Assembly: GCA_013204585.1 (NCBI GenBank)
Contig: JABMNL010000055.1
Location: forward strand, 33,315-97,314
Reading direction: 5' to 3'
Length of the DNA stretch: 64,000 nt
DNA from: SAR202 cluster bacterium
Lineage (GTDB): Bacteria > Chloroflexota > Dehalococcoidia > Lucifugimonadales > UBA3495
Shown: positions 25,575-33,478 of the stretch, piece by piece
Layout: every line of letters starts with the position of its first letter
Numbering within the stretch: the stretch's first letter is position 1
Translations under genes and position numbers: made by a program
Notes under the pieces: generated by a model
Seen by the model: the letters and a program-made list of their open reading frames with translations, nothing else
Databases searched by the model: none
What the model was told of the DNA's origin: nothing

Positions 25575-26489
25575 TTATTCCAAATGGGCCAGATACTGAC
25601 CTTCAAAGTCCATCCCGGCCAAGTCGCTAAAGGCATCCATTAGGCGGCGGGTGACGATTCCTGGGGCTGTTCCTCCGGCTATGGGAGTGCCGTTGACCGA
25701 GGATACGGGGCAGATGCACAGGCTGGTCGAGGTCAAGAAAGCCTCGTCGGCTGTGTAGGCGTCATAAAGATCTAAGTCCCGCTCTTCCACCGGCATGTTG
25801 AGGCCGGTGGCCAGGTCCATGACGACTCCTCTAGTAATGCCCTCTAGCACGTACTGCCCTTTGGGGGTGGCCACGGTCCCGTTTTTCACCAAGAATATAT
25901 TGGACCCTCGGCCTTCTGTTAGGTTGCCTGATTCGTCCAATAACACTGCCCAGGCGTCTGGGTCAGTGGCTTGGGCCTCCAGCTCACCCAGGATTAGGTT
26001 TAGATAATTGTGGGTCTTGGCGCGGGGGCTAATGAAACGAGGCGGGACTCTGGGCACTGATGGGGTGATTACAGCGGCGCCGTCTCTATATAAGGAAGCG
26101 CGCCGAGCAAAGGGGATTGCGTGAGTTTCAATTAATATGGTGGGCCGCATCTCGTCGGTGGACAAGATAGGCTCGATTCCCCGGCTGATACGCTGCATTA
26201 CCCATAAATCTTGGCCGGGAGGGAGCAGTTCGTAATTATGCTCGACAACCTGCCGAGACCAGTCTTCTATATCTTGGGGCTCCATGGCAGGGTCAATGCG
26301 CAGATAACGAAGCGAGTCGTATAGCCGCTGAATGTGTTCTTTCAGCCGGAAGGGTGTTCCGTTGAAGGTTCGCGCGGCGTCGAAGACGGCGTCACCATAG
26401 AGGTAGCCGCGGTCCCGAATGGAAATGCCAACCTGGGATTCGGGCTTTAGCTCGCCGTTGAAGAATACGATGGGTTCGGTCTGCGCCAT
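25575..26489 (-). CDS. Class IV (branched-chain-like) aminotransferase
   Basis: I start at the ATG at 26489 (304 residues), preceded by GAGGTG; 70 more codons are open but unlike the family. The PLP-dependent fold IV is seen from FFNGELKPESQVGISIRDRG, Y-G-D-A-V-F-D-A-A-R, and the PLP-binding lysine in SPRAKTHNYLNLILG. LLDESGNLTEGRGSNIFLVK and GITRGVVMDLA complete the fold. Such enzymes transfer amino groups between branched-chain (or D-) amino acids and 2-oxoglutarate, or act as 4-amino-4-deoxychorismate lyase. The sequence does not settle which. No ilv or pab genes are close. Confidence 0.88.
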   Translation of the reverse strand: MAQTEPIVFFNGELKPESQVGISIRDRGYLYGDAVFDAARTFNGTPFRLKEHIQRLYDSLRYLRIDPAMEPQDIEDWSRQVVEHNYELLPPGQDLWVMQRISRGIEPILSTDEMRPTILIETHAIPFARRASLYRDGAAVITPSVPRVPPRFISPRAKTHNYLNLILGELEAQATDPDAWAVLLDESGNLTEGRGSNIFLVKNGTVATPKGQYVLEGITRGVVMDLATGLNMPVEERDLDLYDAYTADEAFLTSTSLCICPVSSVNGTPIAGGTAPGIVTRRLMDAFSDLAGMDFEGQYLAHLE

Positions 26490-26609
26490 GTACGCACCTC
26501 TATGAGCGCACCTCGGGGAAGCAGCTTGGCTGCGCGCGCGGACATAATAGCACAGGAAAAGACCGACTAGGCCAATAGAGAAATCTGCTGAGGGAAAGAG
26601 GAAGGTCGT

Positions 26610-26649
26610 AAAAAGACCTGTGGCCGGAGGGGAGGGACCTCCGGCCACA
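26610..26649 (-). terminator. Rho-independent terminator ending the DUF5679/ncRNA stretch
   Basis: A 12-bp perfect stem, TGTGGCCGGAGG with CCTCCGGCCACA and a seven-base loop, is followed on minus by five T after five bases. It is oriented to end transcripts coming from higher coordinates, that is, from the DUF5679 gene or from an RNA encoded between. Confidence 0.75.
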
Positions 26650-26955
26650 AAGTACACAATTTGCCGAACCCGCACCATTAGGCACGGGCGTATTGTCATT
26701 TACGGGGAGACAAATCAAAGCTGCGGTAATACCGCAACCTAGCGCCACCGCACGCTTAACCTCACACTACATCGAGGCACGCGGCGTTGAAGTTAATCAA
26801 TAACCTCATAATCCTGTCCACAGCCACCCGAACACACACACTGCTGCACCCCGCACGGGGTGGCTGCCACAGGACTAGGTCTTGATAGTCAGGTGAAGTT
26901 TACGCAGCCGGGACTAAAGAACCGGACTGGCGGCAAACCACCCGCAATCAGCGAA
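26650..26955 (-). ncRNA. Possible structured noncoding RNA
   Basis: About 300 bases without a gene lie between two minus-strand terminators. The stretch is rich in inverted repeats. One is a long hairpin around 26814-26875 (TCCTGT...CAGCCACCC paired with GGGTGGCTG...ACAGGA). A 15-bp palindrome TGCGGTAATACCGCA is at about 26724-26738. I looked for tmRNA, RNase P, SRP and 6S hallmarks and did not find them. It may instead be a long 3' region. Low confidence. Confidence 0.3.
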
Positions 26956-26959
26956 GAAG

Positions 26960-26989
26960 AAAAAAGCCGAAAGCTGCTGTTAAGCAGCT
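26960..26989 (-). terminator. Terminator overlapping the end of the DUF5679 gene
   Basis: On minus the palindrome AGCTGCTTAACAGCAGCT (7-bp stem) includes the TAA stop codon and is followed, after GGC-like bases, by a run of six T. It may end most transcripts of the microprotein gene. Confidence 0.5.
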
Positions 26990-27120
26990 CCGATGCGGAA
27001 TACCTTAGTTCCACAGGACGGGCATACACCCGATGTGGCAGGTTTTCCATTCTTCATCGTAATCTTTTGAGGATTCTTGATTTCTTGCTTGCTCCGGCAC
27101 TTCACACAATAGGCTTCCAT
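26980..27120 (-). CDS. DUF5679-type zinc-ribbon microprotein (46 aa)
   Basis: This short gene begins with ATG at 27120 and has GGGAGGTG five bases upstream. The 46 residues read MEAYCVKCRSKQEIKNPQKI, then a Gly-Lys-Pro-Ala-Thr segment, VCPSCGTKVFRIGAA. Two Cys-x2-Cys pairs (Cys5/Cys8 and Cys33/Cys36) form a small zinc ribbon, and the pattern fits the DUF5679 family, common in Chloroflexota and Actinobacteria. The function is unknown; similar tiny ribbons bind nucleic acid or ribosomes. The 200-bp gap to the phosphatase gene at 27326 should hold divergent promoters. Confidence 0.85.
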   Translation of the reverse strand: MEAYCVKCRSKQEIKNPQKITMKNGKPATSGVCPSCGTKVFRIGAA

Positions 27121-27325
27121 AAGCGCACCTCCCATAGTTGCAGTCGAGTTATTTTAGCTTGGATACCCAAGCATGTCAACATATAGTATGCCAATTCTTT
27201 AAATTATGGCAACTGTGGAAGCTACGTAGGCTCCACTACATATTGTATGCGAGGACATCTACATAACATTAACTAACACCCGCCGGTGTACTTTCAAGTG
27301 CCTGATGATTAGAATATCCATCAGA

Positions 27326-27943
27326 ATGGGGACTATTTTTATTGTTCGTCACGGCGAGACTGACTGGAACGCCCAGGGACGAATCCAAGGCCATACCGAT
27401 ATTGGGCTCTCGGAACAAGGCGCTGAGCAGGCACGCCGACTCAGCAATCGCCTGGCATCCGTGCCCATTAACGCCGCATATTGCAGCGACCTTAAACGTG
27501 CCTCAGAGACCGCCAAGCTTGCCCTAGGGGAACGGGGCGTGGTTCTGCACGAAACACCCCTGCTTCGGGAATACCATAAGGGGGCATTTGAAGGGCTAAC
27601 CCTGACCCAGATACAGGCGCAGTTTCCCGACGAATACCCCAAGTACCTGGAAAAAGACCTGGATTACGCTCCGGAAGGTGGGGAAACGGTCCGTACCGTG
27701 AGCACACGCATGAAGGGCATTCTTGGCGAGATTAAGGCCCGCCATCTCGACGAGACAGTGTTGGTGGTCGGCCACGGCGGCTCTCTGAGGGCTGCAATGG
27801 TCTCGCTGCTCGGAATGCCGCTGGAAGGAAACTGGTCATTCGTGTTCGGTAACTGCGCTTTGACCATTGTTGACACTTACCACGACAACGCAGTCCTGCG
27901 GCTGTTCAACGACAAATCCCATCTCGACGGCCTGAACGGTTAG
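27326..27943 (+). CDS. cobC: Histidine phosphatase, probably alpha-ribazole phosphatase
   Basis: I start at the ATG at 27326 (205 residues), since an upstream in-frame ATG adds only MIRISIR. The protein has FIVRHGETDWNAQGRIQGHT with the phospho-accepting histidine, CSDLKRASETA, YHKGAFEGLT, and the second catalytic histidine in VVGHGGSLRAAM. This superfamily includes phosphoglycerate mutases and CobC, which dephosphorylates alpha-ribazole 5'-phosphate in cobalamin synthesis. CobQ, CobU and a PduX-like kinase follow on the same strand, so CobC is the best guess from context. The gene symbol is given for that reason only. Confidence 0.75.
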   Translation: MGTIFIVRHGETDWNAQGRIQGHTDIGLSEQGAEQARRLSNRLASVPINAAYCSDLKRASETAKLALGERGVVLHETPLLREYHKGAFEGLTLTQIQAQFPDEYPKYLEKDLDYAPEGGETVRTVSTRMKGILGEIKARHLDETVLVVGHGGSLRAAMVSLLGMPLEGNWSFVFGNCALTIVDTYHDNAVLRLFNDKSHLDGLNG

Positions 27944-28004
27944 CGGTTAAACGGTTAGCGGTTAAGCGATTAGTGGATAACGGATAAAGGAGTCTGTCCT
28001 TTTT

Positions 28005-29597
28005 ATGGCTGGACGTGAATCGCCCGGACAGGTATTACCTGGAAAAGTCTTACCTGGAAAAGTCTTAATGGTGCAAGGCACAGCCTCCCACGTAGGGAAG
28101 AGCGTGCTGGTATCGGCTTTTTGCCGAATATTCCGCCAGGACGGCTTCCGTGTCGCGCCGTTCAAAGCCCAGAACATGTCCAATAACTCCTATGTAACCG
28201 CCGACGGTGGGGAGATTGGCCGTGCCCAAGCCGTCCAGGCAGACGCCGCCGGAGTCGAAGCGCGAGTGGAGATGAACCCGGTGCTGCTGAAACCCGAGGC
28301 AGACCACATCTCGCAGGTGGTTGTAATGGGCAAACCGATGCTGTCGGCCAATGTTCGGGACTACTTTGGTCTTAAGCCCAAACTTTGGGAGGCGGTGCAT
28401 ACCTCGCTCGACAGCCTCCGCAACGACTTTGACATCGTAGTCGTCGAGGGCGCTGGCAGCCCTGCGGAGATAAACCTGAAGGCCACCGAGATTGTGAACA
28501 TGCGGGTGGCGCTCTACGCCAAAGCTCCCGTGCTTTTGTGCGGTGACATTGACCGTGGCGGCGTGTTTGCCGCTCTGGTGGGCACATTAGAGCTTTTGGA
28601 GCCTGAGGAACGGGACACCATCAAGGGTTTCATCATCAACAAGTTCCGGGGCGACCCTAGCCTGCTCACCGATGGCCTCACCTGGCTGGAAGAGCGCACC
28701 GGAATCCCAGTGGCTGGCCTGGTGCACCACTACCGAGACATACACATCCCAGAAGAGGACTCTGTAGCCCTGGACGACACTCCCTTGGCCGCTGTCGAGT
28801 CGGTGTTGGACGTGGTGGTAATCCAGCTGCCCCATATTGCCAACTTCGACGATTTCGACCCCTTGGCTCGGCACCCAGGTGTAAACCTCAAATACGTGGA
28901 TTCTCTGGCCCAACTGGGTCGGCCCGACCTAGTGATTATCCCTGGCACCAAGACCACTATCCCAGACTTGGCCTGGATGAATGAACGGGGCCTGAGCGAA
29001 GCCATTAAAGAACTACATGGCAACGGAACGGCGTTGGTAGGTATCTGCGGCGGATACCAGATGCTGGGAACCAAGGTTAGCGACCCCGACCGAATCGAGT
29101 CTTCCCTCGCCGAACTTGACGGTCTGGGGTTGTTGTCATTGACCACTGTATTTGAGGGCACCAAAGAGACCCATAGAATTAGCGGAAAGGTCGTGTCAGC
29201 AACTGGCCTGCTGGCGGGCGCTTCTGGTATGCCAGTCGTAGGTTATGAAATACACATGGGTAGAACCGTGGGTGAAGGTTTCTCGCCGCCCTTCCGAATC
29301 GAGGATCGGGCGGACATTCCAGTGACCGATGCCAACGCCTTGGAAGGGGCCTTGGATTCCTCGGGCAGCGTAATGGGCACCTATATTCACGGTCTGTTCC
29401 ATAACGGTGCATTACGGAGCGCCATGCTGATGGAATTGGCCCGGCGCAAAGGCGTTACGCTCCCCGATACAGCCTCGGAAATTGACGTGGACCGGGAATT
29501 CGACAAACTGGCCGACTGGGTTCGCTCCAGCGTGGACATGGACCTGATTTACCGAGTATCCGGGCTTAACCGCAATTACGACGCGGTCAGGGCTTAA
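28005..29597 (+). CDS. cobQ: Adenosylcobyric acid synthase
   Basis: The 530-residue amidase-ligase adds four amides to adenosylcobyrinic acid a,c-diamide using glutamine and ATP. An N-terminal P-loop-like domain has GTASHVGKSVL (25-35), FKAQNMSNNSY and LCGDIDRGGVFA. A C-terminal glutaminase domain has the nucleophile Cys348 in LVGICGGYQMLG and a later VVGYEIHMGRT. The N-terminus carries a duplicated five-residue unit (VLPGK), a 15-bp tandem duplication in DNA. The stop overlaps the start of cobU by one base (TAATG). Confidence 0.95.
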   Translation: MAGRESPGQVLPGKVLPGKVLMVQGTASHVGKSVLVSAFCRIFRQDGFRVAPFKAQNMSNNSYVTADGGEIGRAQAVQADAAGVEARVEMNPVLLKPEADHISQVVVMGKPMLSANVRDYFGLKPKLWEAVHTSLDSLRNDFDIVVVEGAGSPAEINLKATEIVNMRVALYAKAPVLLCGDIDRGGVFAALVGTLELLEPEERDTIKGFIINKFRGDPSLLTDGLTWLEERTGIPVAGLVHHYRDIHIPEEDSVALDDTPLAAVESVLDVVVIQLPHIANFDDFDPLARHPGVNLKYVDSLAQLGRPDLVIIPGTKTTIPDLAWMNERGLSEAIKELHGNGTALVGICGGYQMLGTKVSDPDRIESSLAELDGLGLLSLTTVFEGTKETHRISGKVVSATGLLAGASGMPVVGYEIHMGRTVGEGFSPPFRIEDRADIPVTDANALEGALDSSGSVMGTYIHGLFHNGALRSAMLMELARRKGVTLPDTASEIDVDREFDKLADWVRSSVDMDLIYRVSGLNRNYDAVRA

Positions 29598-30160
29598 TGG
29601 CTTCCCAGCTTTGTTTGGTCCTGGGGGGAGTCAGGTCAGGCAAGAGCGCCTTCGCCGAGTCCAGGGTGACCTTGTTGGCCGGACCGACGCTGTATGTTGC
29701 AACCGGGCTGGCTATCGACGACGAGATGCAAGAGCGAATTCGCCGACATCAAGCATCCAGACCGCCCGAATGGTCGACCCTAGAGGAACCCTTACAATTG
29801 GCGGATAAACTTGGCCCGGTACTGAGTGGCCCTGAAAGCCCACATGCCGTGATTGTGGACTCGATTGACGTCTGGGTAGCCAATTTTCTGATAGAGCATC
29901 ATGACGAACCCAAATCCCGTATAGAAGAAACAGTAGTGGCCCAGACTGATAAGCTCCTAGACTTGGTTGCCGGTTCCCCACAAGGATTCTTAATGGTCAG
30001 CAGCGAAGTCGGATTGGGTTTGGTGTCCCCGGAGCCGCTGGGCCGCATGTTCCAAGACCTTCTGGGAACGGTCAACCAGAAAATTGCCGCCGTCGCGACT
30101 GATGTGTTTCTAGTGGTCGCAGGACTACCCAATCGAATAAAACCGGCGAGAGCGGAGTAA
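29597..30160 (+). CDS. cobU: Adenosylcobinamide kinase / GTP guanylyltransferase
   Basis: The 187-residue bifunctional enzyme phosphorylates adenosylcobinamide and transfers GMP to it, preparing the nucleotide loop of vitamin B12. It has the P-loop GGVRSGKSAFAE (10-21) and the RIRRHQASRPPEWSTLEEP block, where His51 is the usual guanylylated residue. It overlaps cobQ by one base and is followed within 6 bp by the PduX-like gene, so all are in one operon. Length is typical. Confidence 0.93.
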   Translation: MASQLCLVLGGVRSGKSAFAESRVTLLAGPTLYVATGLAIDDEMQERIRRHQASRPPEWSTLEEPLQLADKLGPVLSGPESPHAVIVDSIDVWVANFLIEHHDEPKSRIEETVVAQTDKLLDLVAGSPQGFLMVSSEVGLGLVSPEPLGRMFQDLLGTVNQKIAAVATDVFLVVAGLPNRIKPARAE

Positions 30161-30166
30161 TACCCC

Positions 30167-31117
30167 TTGGTTCCACCTTCAAACGGAAGCTCTTCAGGCG
30201 GAAACGGGACTGGTGAAAACGGAGCTGTGCTCCTGGGTAGCGCCACTGTTCGCGCGCCCGGCGTTTGCGGCGAATTAGCCCAGGGTGTGGTAGAAGGAAT
30301 CCATTTCCTAGTTACATGCCCCATTGATTTCTACGCTCGAGTCAAAGTCGACATTTACTCCGATGGTCCAGGCGTGGAAGCGCCCGAAGACTGTGGAAAG
30401 TCTGTTGCTGCCGTGCGCCGCACCCTGGCGCAATTGAAACGAGCCAAGGTAAGGGCCAAGCTGACCATCAACAACCCTATTCCCAGGGGCAAGGGCATGG
30501 GGAGCAGCAGCGCCGACTTGGCCGCCGCCATTGCCGCCACCGGGCTGGCATTGGGCGAAGAACTTTCGCCCTATCAAATAGCCCAGATTGCACTGTCCAT
30601 CGAACCCACAGACGGCGTCATGATGCCTGGTATTGCCCTGTTCGACCACCGGGCCGGTGTCATCCGCGAGAGCCTGGGGCCGCCGCCGCCCATGGAAATT
30701 GTGGCCTTGGACTTGGGCGGCACGGTGGACACAGTGCAATTCAACATGGTTGACCGCTTTGGACGTTGGCAGTCAGTCGGTGAACAGACCACCGAGGCCC
30801 TGCGTTTGCTACGTAAGGGAATCGCTGACCAAGACCCTGCCCTCGTCGGTCAAGGGGCCAGCATCAGCGCCGAGGCTAGCAAGATTGTTCTGGCCAAGCC
30901 CAGGTTGGCGGAAGTACAAGAGTTCGCCAAGTCGGTGGGCGCGGTTGGGGTCAACGTTGGCCACAGCGGCACCATTATGGGCGTGTTATTGGACGCCCGA
31001 GAACGCCGAGGCAAATCAACCTACCACAAAGCCCTAGAGGCCTTTCCCGATGCTGACGCGGTGTATCATTTCCGCCTATTAGGTGGTGGGGTGCAGCAGG
31101 TAAGCTCGCAAGATTAA
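30167..31117 (+). CDS. GHMP kinase, likely L-threonine kinase (PduX-like)
   Basis: The protein (316 residues) starts with TTG at 30167; GCGGAG stands about ten bases upstream. A flexible Gly/Ser/Asn-rich N-terminus (about 20 residues) precedes the GHMP fold: PGVCGELAQGVVEG at the substrate site, ATP loop IPRGKGMGSSSADLAAAI, and the C-terminal glycine motif VNVGHSGTIMGVLLD. PduX makes L-threonine O-3-phosphate, the precursor of the cobalamin linker aminopropanol. Position immediately after cobU strongly supports this role, although homoserine and mevalonate kinases share the fold. Confidence 0.85.
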   Translation: MVPPSNGSSSGGNGTGENGAVLLGSATVRAPGVCGELAQGVVEGIHFLVTCPIDFYARVKVDIYSDGPGVEAPEDCGKSVAAVRRTLAQLKRAKVRAKLTINNPIPRGKGMGSSSADLAAAIAATGLALGEELSPYQIAQIALSIEPTDGVMMPGIALFDHRAGVIRESLGPPPPMEIVALDLGGTVDTVQFNMVDRFGRWQSVGEQTTEALRLLRKGIADQDPALVGQGASISAEASKIVLAKPRLAEVQEFAKSVGAVGVNVGHSGTIMGVLLDARERRGKSTYHKALEAFPDADAVYHFRLLGGGVQQVSSQD

Positions 31118-31140
31118 TCAAAAAAATTAGAAGGACCGTA

Positions 31141-32214
31141 ATGGCTGAATACAAATTAGCAGTGATTCCCGGCGATGGCGTAGGTTTGGAGGTCATCGTC
31201 GAAGGCAGAAAGGCCCTGGAAGCAGTGGCCAGCGTAACCGACGGGCTTAGCTTTCAGTTCACCGAGTTTCCCTGGGGATCCGCTTACTACCGCGAAACGG
31301 GGAACTTCATGCCCGACGACGGCATCGAGACTCTAAAGGGCTTCGACTCCATTTTGTTCGGTGCGGTGGGAGACCCGAATATTCCCGACCACATCACTCT
31401 CCATGGTCTGCTTTTGCCCATGCGGCGGGGCTTTGACCAAGGGGTGTGCATCCGGCCCGCATACTTATATCCCGGCGTGGAATCGCCCTTGGCTGGCAAG
31501 AAAGCCGGGGACATCGACATGGTTATCTTCCGGGAGAACACCGAGGGCGAGTATGCGCCCGTGGGCGGAAGGCTCTATGAAGGCACAGCCCACGAAGTGG
31601 TTGTTCAGACCAACATGTTCACGCGCCGGGGCACCGAGCGAATCATTCGCGCCGCGTTCGAATACTGTGTGCGTCGGAACAAGAAAAAGAAAGTGACATC
31701 AGTAACCAAGTCCAACGCCCAAGCCTTCGGCATGGTGTTTTGGGACGAGGTTTTTCGGGAAGTCGCCGCCGAATTCCCGCAGATAGAGACGGAATCTCTG
31801 TTGGTCGACCGGGCCTGCATGGACTTTGTGCGCTGGCCGGAAGAATTCGACGTTGTCGTGGCGTCCAATCTGTTCGCCGACATCCTGTCCGATATCGCTG
31901 CGGTGGTGACGGGCAGCATGGGTCTGGCGCCCAGCGCCAACATCAATCCGGAGAGGGAATACCCGTCGCTGTTCGAGCCGGTTCACGGCGCGGCCTTCGA
32001 CATCATGGGCAAGGGAATCGCCAATCCCCTGGCGACAGTCTCCGCTGTGGCCATGATGCTAGATCACTTTGGTGAGATGGAAGCAGCCGAGCGGGTGGAT
32101 AACGCCGTGGCTCGCTGCCTACAGACGCGGTCAGTTCTGACATCAGACCTAGGCGGCACCGCGTCAACATCCGAGATGGGCGACGAGGCTGCGAGGCAGA
32201 TACGGGAGGGGTAG
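31141..32214 (+). CDS. Tartrate/D-malate dehydrogenase-like decarboxylating dehydrogenase
   Basis: The 357-residue enzyme belongs to the isocitrate/isopropylmalate dehydrogenase family: IPGDGVGLEV near the start, RENTEGEYAPVGG, DRACMDFVRWPEEFDVVV and LFEPVHGAAFDI. The substrate-binding block LLPMRRGFDQGVCIRPAYLY and GDPNIPDHITLHG are closest to TtuC/DmlA-type enzymes rather than LeuB or Icd. The enzyme would oxidise and decarboxylate D-malate, tartrate or a similar 2-hydroxyacid using NAD+. It follows the cobalamin genes by 23 bp with its own site (AGAAGGA). Its link to cobalamin synthesis, if any, is unclear. Confidence 0.85.
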   Translation: MAEYKLAVIPGDGVGLEVIVEGRKALEAVASVTDGLSFQFTEFPWGSAYYRETGNFMPDDGIETLKGFDSILFGAVGDPNIPDHITLHGLLLPMRRGFDQGVCIRPAYLYPGVESPLAGKKAGDIDMVIFRENTEGEYAPVGGRLYEGTAHEVVVQTNMFTRRGTERIIRAAFEYCVRRNKKKKVTSVTKSNAQAFGMVFWDEVFREVAAEFPQIETESLLVDRACMDFVRWPEEFDVVVASNLFADILSDIAAVVTGSMGLAPSANINPEREYPSLFEPVHGAAFDIMGKGIANPLATVSAVAMMLDHFGEMEAAERVDNAVARCLQTRSVLTSDLGGTASTSEMGDEAARQIREG

Positions 32215-32297
32215 CAGCAACTTGGTTTGTCGTAGCTTTGAACCTTTTGGCCAAGTCAGGATAAAATATTGATGACAGGCCAATCACAGGAGTAACA

Positions 32298-32504
32298 ATG
32301 AAACATCAACTCACGGCGGTAGTTTCGCAAGAAGGCGGGTGGTATATTGCCCAATGTTTGGAAGTTGATGTCGCCAGCCAAGGTGAAACCCAAGAGACTG
32401 CTCTGAGCAACTTGAAGGAAGCTGTGGAGTTGCATTTCGACAATCCACGGGCAACAGTGGTCCCGAGCGTCGAAAAGATTGAGATAGAGGTCTCAGGAGA
32501 TTAG
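32298..32504 (+). CDS. hicB: HicB-like antitoxin (short form)
   Basis: A 68-residue protein of the HicB partial RNase H-like fold: LTAVVSQEGGWYIAQCLEVD, then VASQGETQETALSNLKEAVE. It neutralises the HicA toxin by direct binding. It lacks the C-terminal DNA-binding domain of longer HicB proteins, so autoregulation would have to involve something else. Its stop overlaps the proposed start of HicA. The order antitoxin-toxin is common for this short type. Confidence 0.85.
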   Translation: MKHQLTAVVSQEGGWYIAQCLEVDVASQGETQETALSNLKEAVELHFDNPRATVVPSVEKIEIEVSGD

Positions 32505-32715
32505 GCCACTAACCTACCGTGAGGTCATCTGTAGGTTGAACTCGGTCGGTTTCTTCGAGGTAAGCCAACGTGGTAGCCACGTGAAATTCGCTAAGACCAC
32601 CGCTGATGGAACTTTCACCGCGATTGTCCCGCGACACCAGGAACTGGCCGTTGGCACTCTTAGGAGTATTCTGAGGCAAGCTGGCATTGCTGCAGAAGAG
32701 TGGGAGACTCTTTAA
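32500..32715 (+). CDS. hicA: HicA-like mRNA interferase toxin, non-canonical start
   Basis: The frame reads LTYREVICRLNSVGFFEVSQ, then RGSHVKFAKTT and VPRHQELAVGTLRSILRQAG, a complete HicA (double-stranded-RNA-binding fold) with its catalytic His in GSHV. No ATG or GTG lies in frame. An upstream stop leaves ATT at 32500 (after GAGG, nine bases apart) or TTG at 32536, which would cut the first helix. I list the ATT as the likely start (71 residues). The frame overlaps hicB by five bases. HicA cleaves mRNA when not bound by HicB. Confidence 0.7.
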   Translation: MRPLTYREVICRLNSVGFFEVSQRGSHVKFAKTTADGTFTAIVPRHQELAVGTLRSILRQAGIAAEEWETL

Positions 32716-32719
32716 GACC

Positions 32720-33343
32720 CTACATCGACCCCAGAACCACGCTGACCATTCGTTTCTCTAGGGATTGGCCTAGCTGGATTACTTGTTCCAGGCGGTCGTG
32801 GTCGCCAGTGACTCCGATGAAGACTACTCCAAGTAGGCGGCCGACCCGGAAGTCCACCACGGTTGAGGAAATCAGACCGTCCACCCCGCCCTGTAGCACC
32901 TTGAGGCCCACGGCTTCGTCGAAGAAGCCGGTTGGTTGTAAGCGGGTTGTGGACACCAACTGGTGACCCTGGCCCACGCTTTCGCCGACACGGTCTTCGA
33001 AGTCTTTCAAGAAGATTTCGTGCATCCAGCCGTGGACCGAGTCTGGCGAGTCAAACAGGTGCACCACTGACGCCGCCATGAAGTCGAAGCCATCGGACAG
33101 GACCATGTTAGACGTGGGGCCAAGCTCGCGCATGACGCCGGTCACACGTCCGGCCAGCTTAAAGCGTTCGGCGGTGCTTCCCTCGAAACCGTTTGCGGCC
33201 AGGGTTTCGTTATCCAGGGTTCCCTCCCGGATAATTTGATGACCCTGAAATTGTTCAGGGAATTCGGCCTTTTCTAAGACCATGCTATCCAGGGCGCTTT
33301 CGCTTACGCTGTAAGTCGCCCGGTCAATTGAGGACATTGTCAA
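32720..33343 (-). CDS. Uncharacterised 207-residue protein
   Basis: I do not recognise a family. The protein begins with TTG at 33343, with AGGAG six bases upstream. An ATG two codons in is also possible. It has no signal peptide or membrane helix. The C-terminal part (DGLISSTVVDFRVGRLLGVV then FIGVTGDHDRLEQV) resembles small PPOX- or ligand-sensor-like folds, but this is weak. The last gene on plus before it, hicA, converges with it 4 bp away. Nothing else suggests a role. Confidence 0.7.
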   Translation of the reverse strand: MTMSSIDRATYSVSESALDSMVLEKAEFPEQFQGHQIIREGTLDNETLAANGFEGSTAERFKLAGRVTGVMRELGPTSNMVLSDGFDFMAASVVHLFDSPDSVHGWMHEIFLKDFEDRVGESVGQGHQLVSTTRLQPTGFFDEAVGLKVLQGGVDGLISSTVVDFRVGRLLGVVFIGVTGDHDRLEQVIQLGQSLEKRMVSVVLGSM

Positions 33344-33478
33344 ACCAGTCTCCTGTCGTTAGGACGTGCATGCAGGGCGCAATTTATCAGGGCAATTTCT
33401 TGAAGTCTAGGCTTCCCATGATTTTCTGGGCTTCCCATGATTTGATGTTAAATCAAATTCCGGCGGATACCAAAAGTA

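Noticed and set aside
26860..27186. A 108-codon plus-strand frame
   Set aside because: It is antisense to the DUF5679 gene, lacks a ribosome site, and its translation is Ser/Arg-rich with no recognisable pattern.
27121..27325. A cobalamin riboswitch before the cob operon
   Set aside because: No GCCACTG-like B12 box or long conserved fold was found in the 200-base gap.
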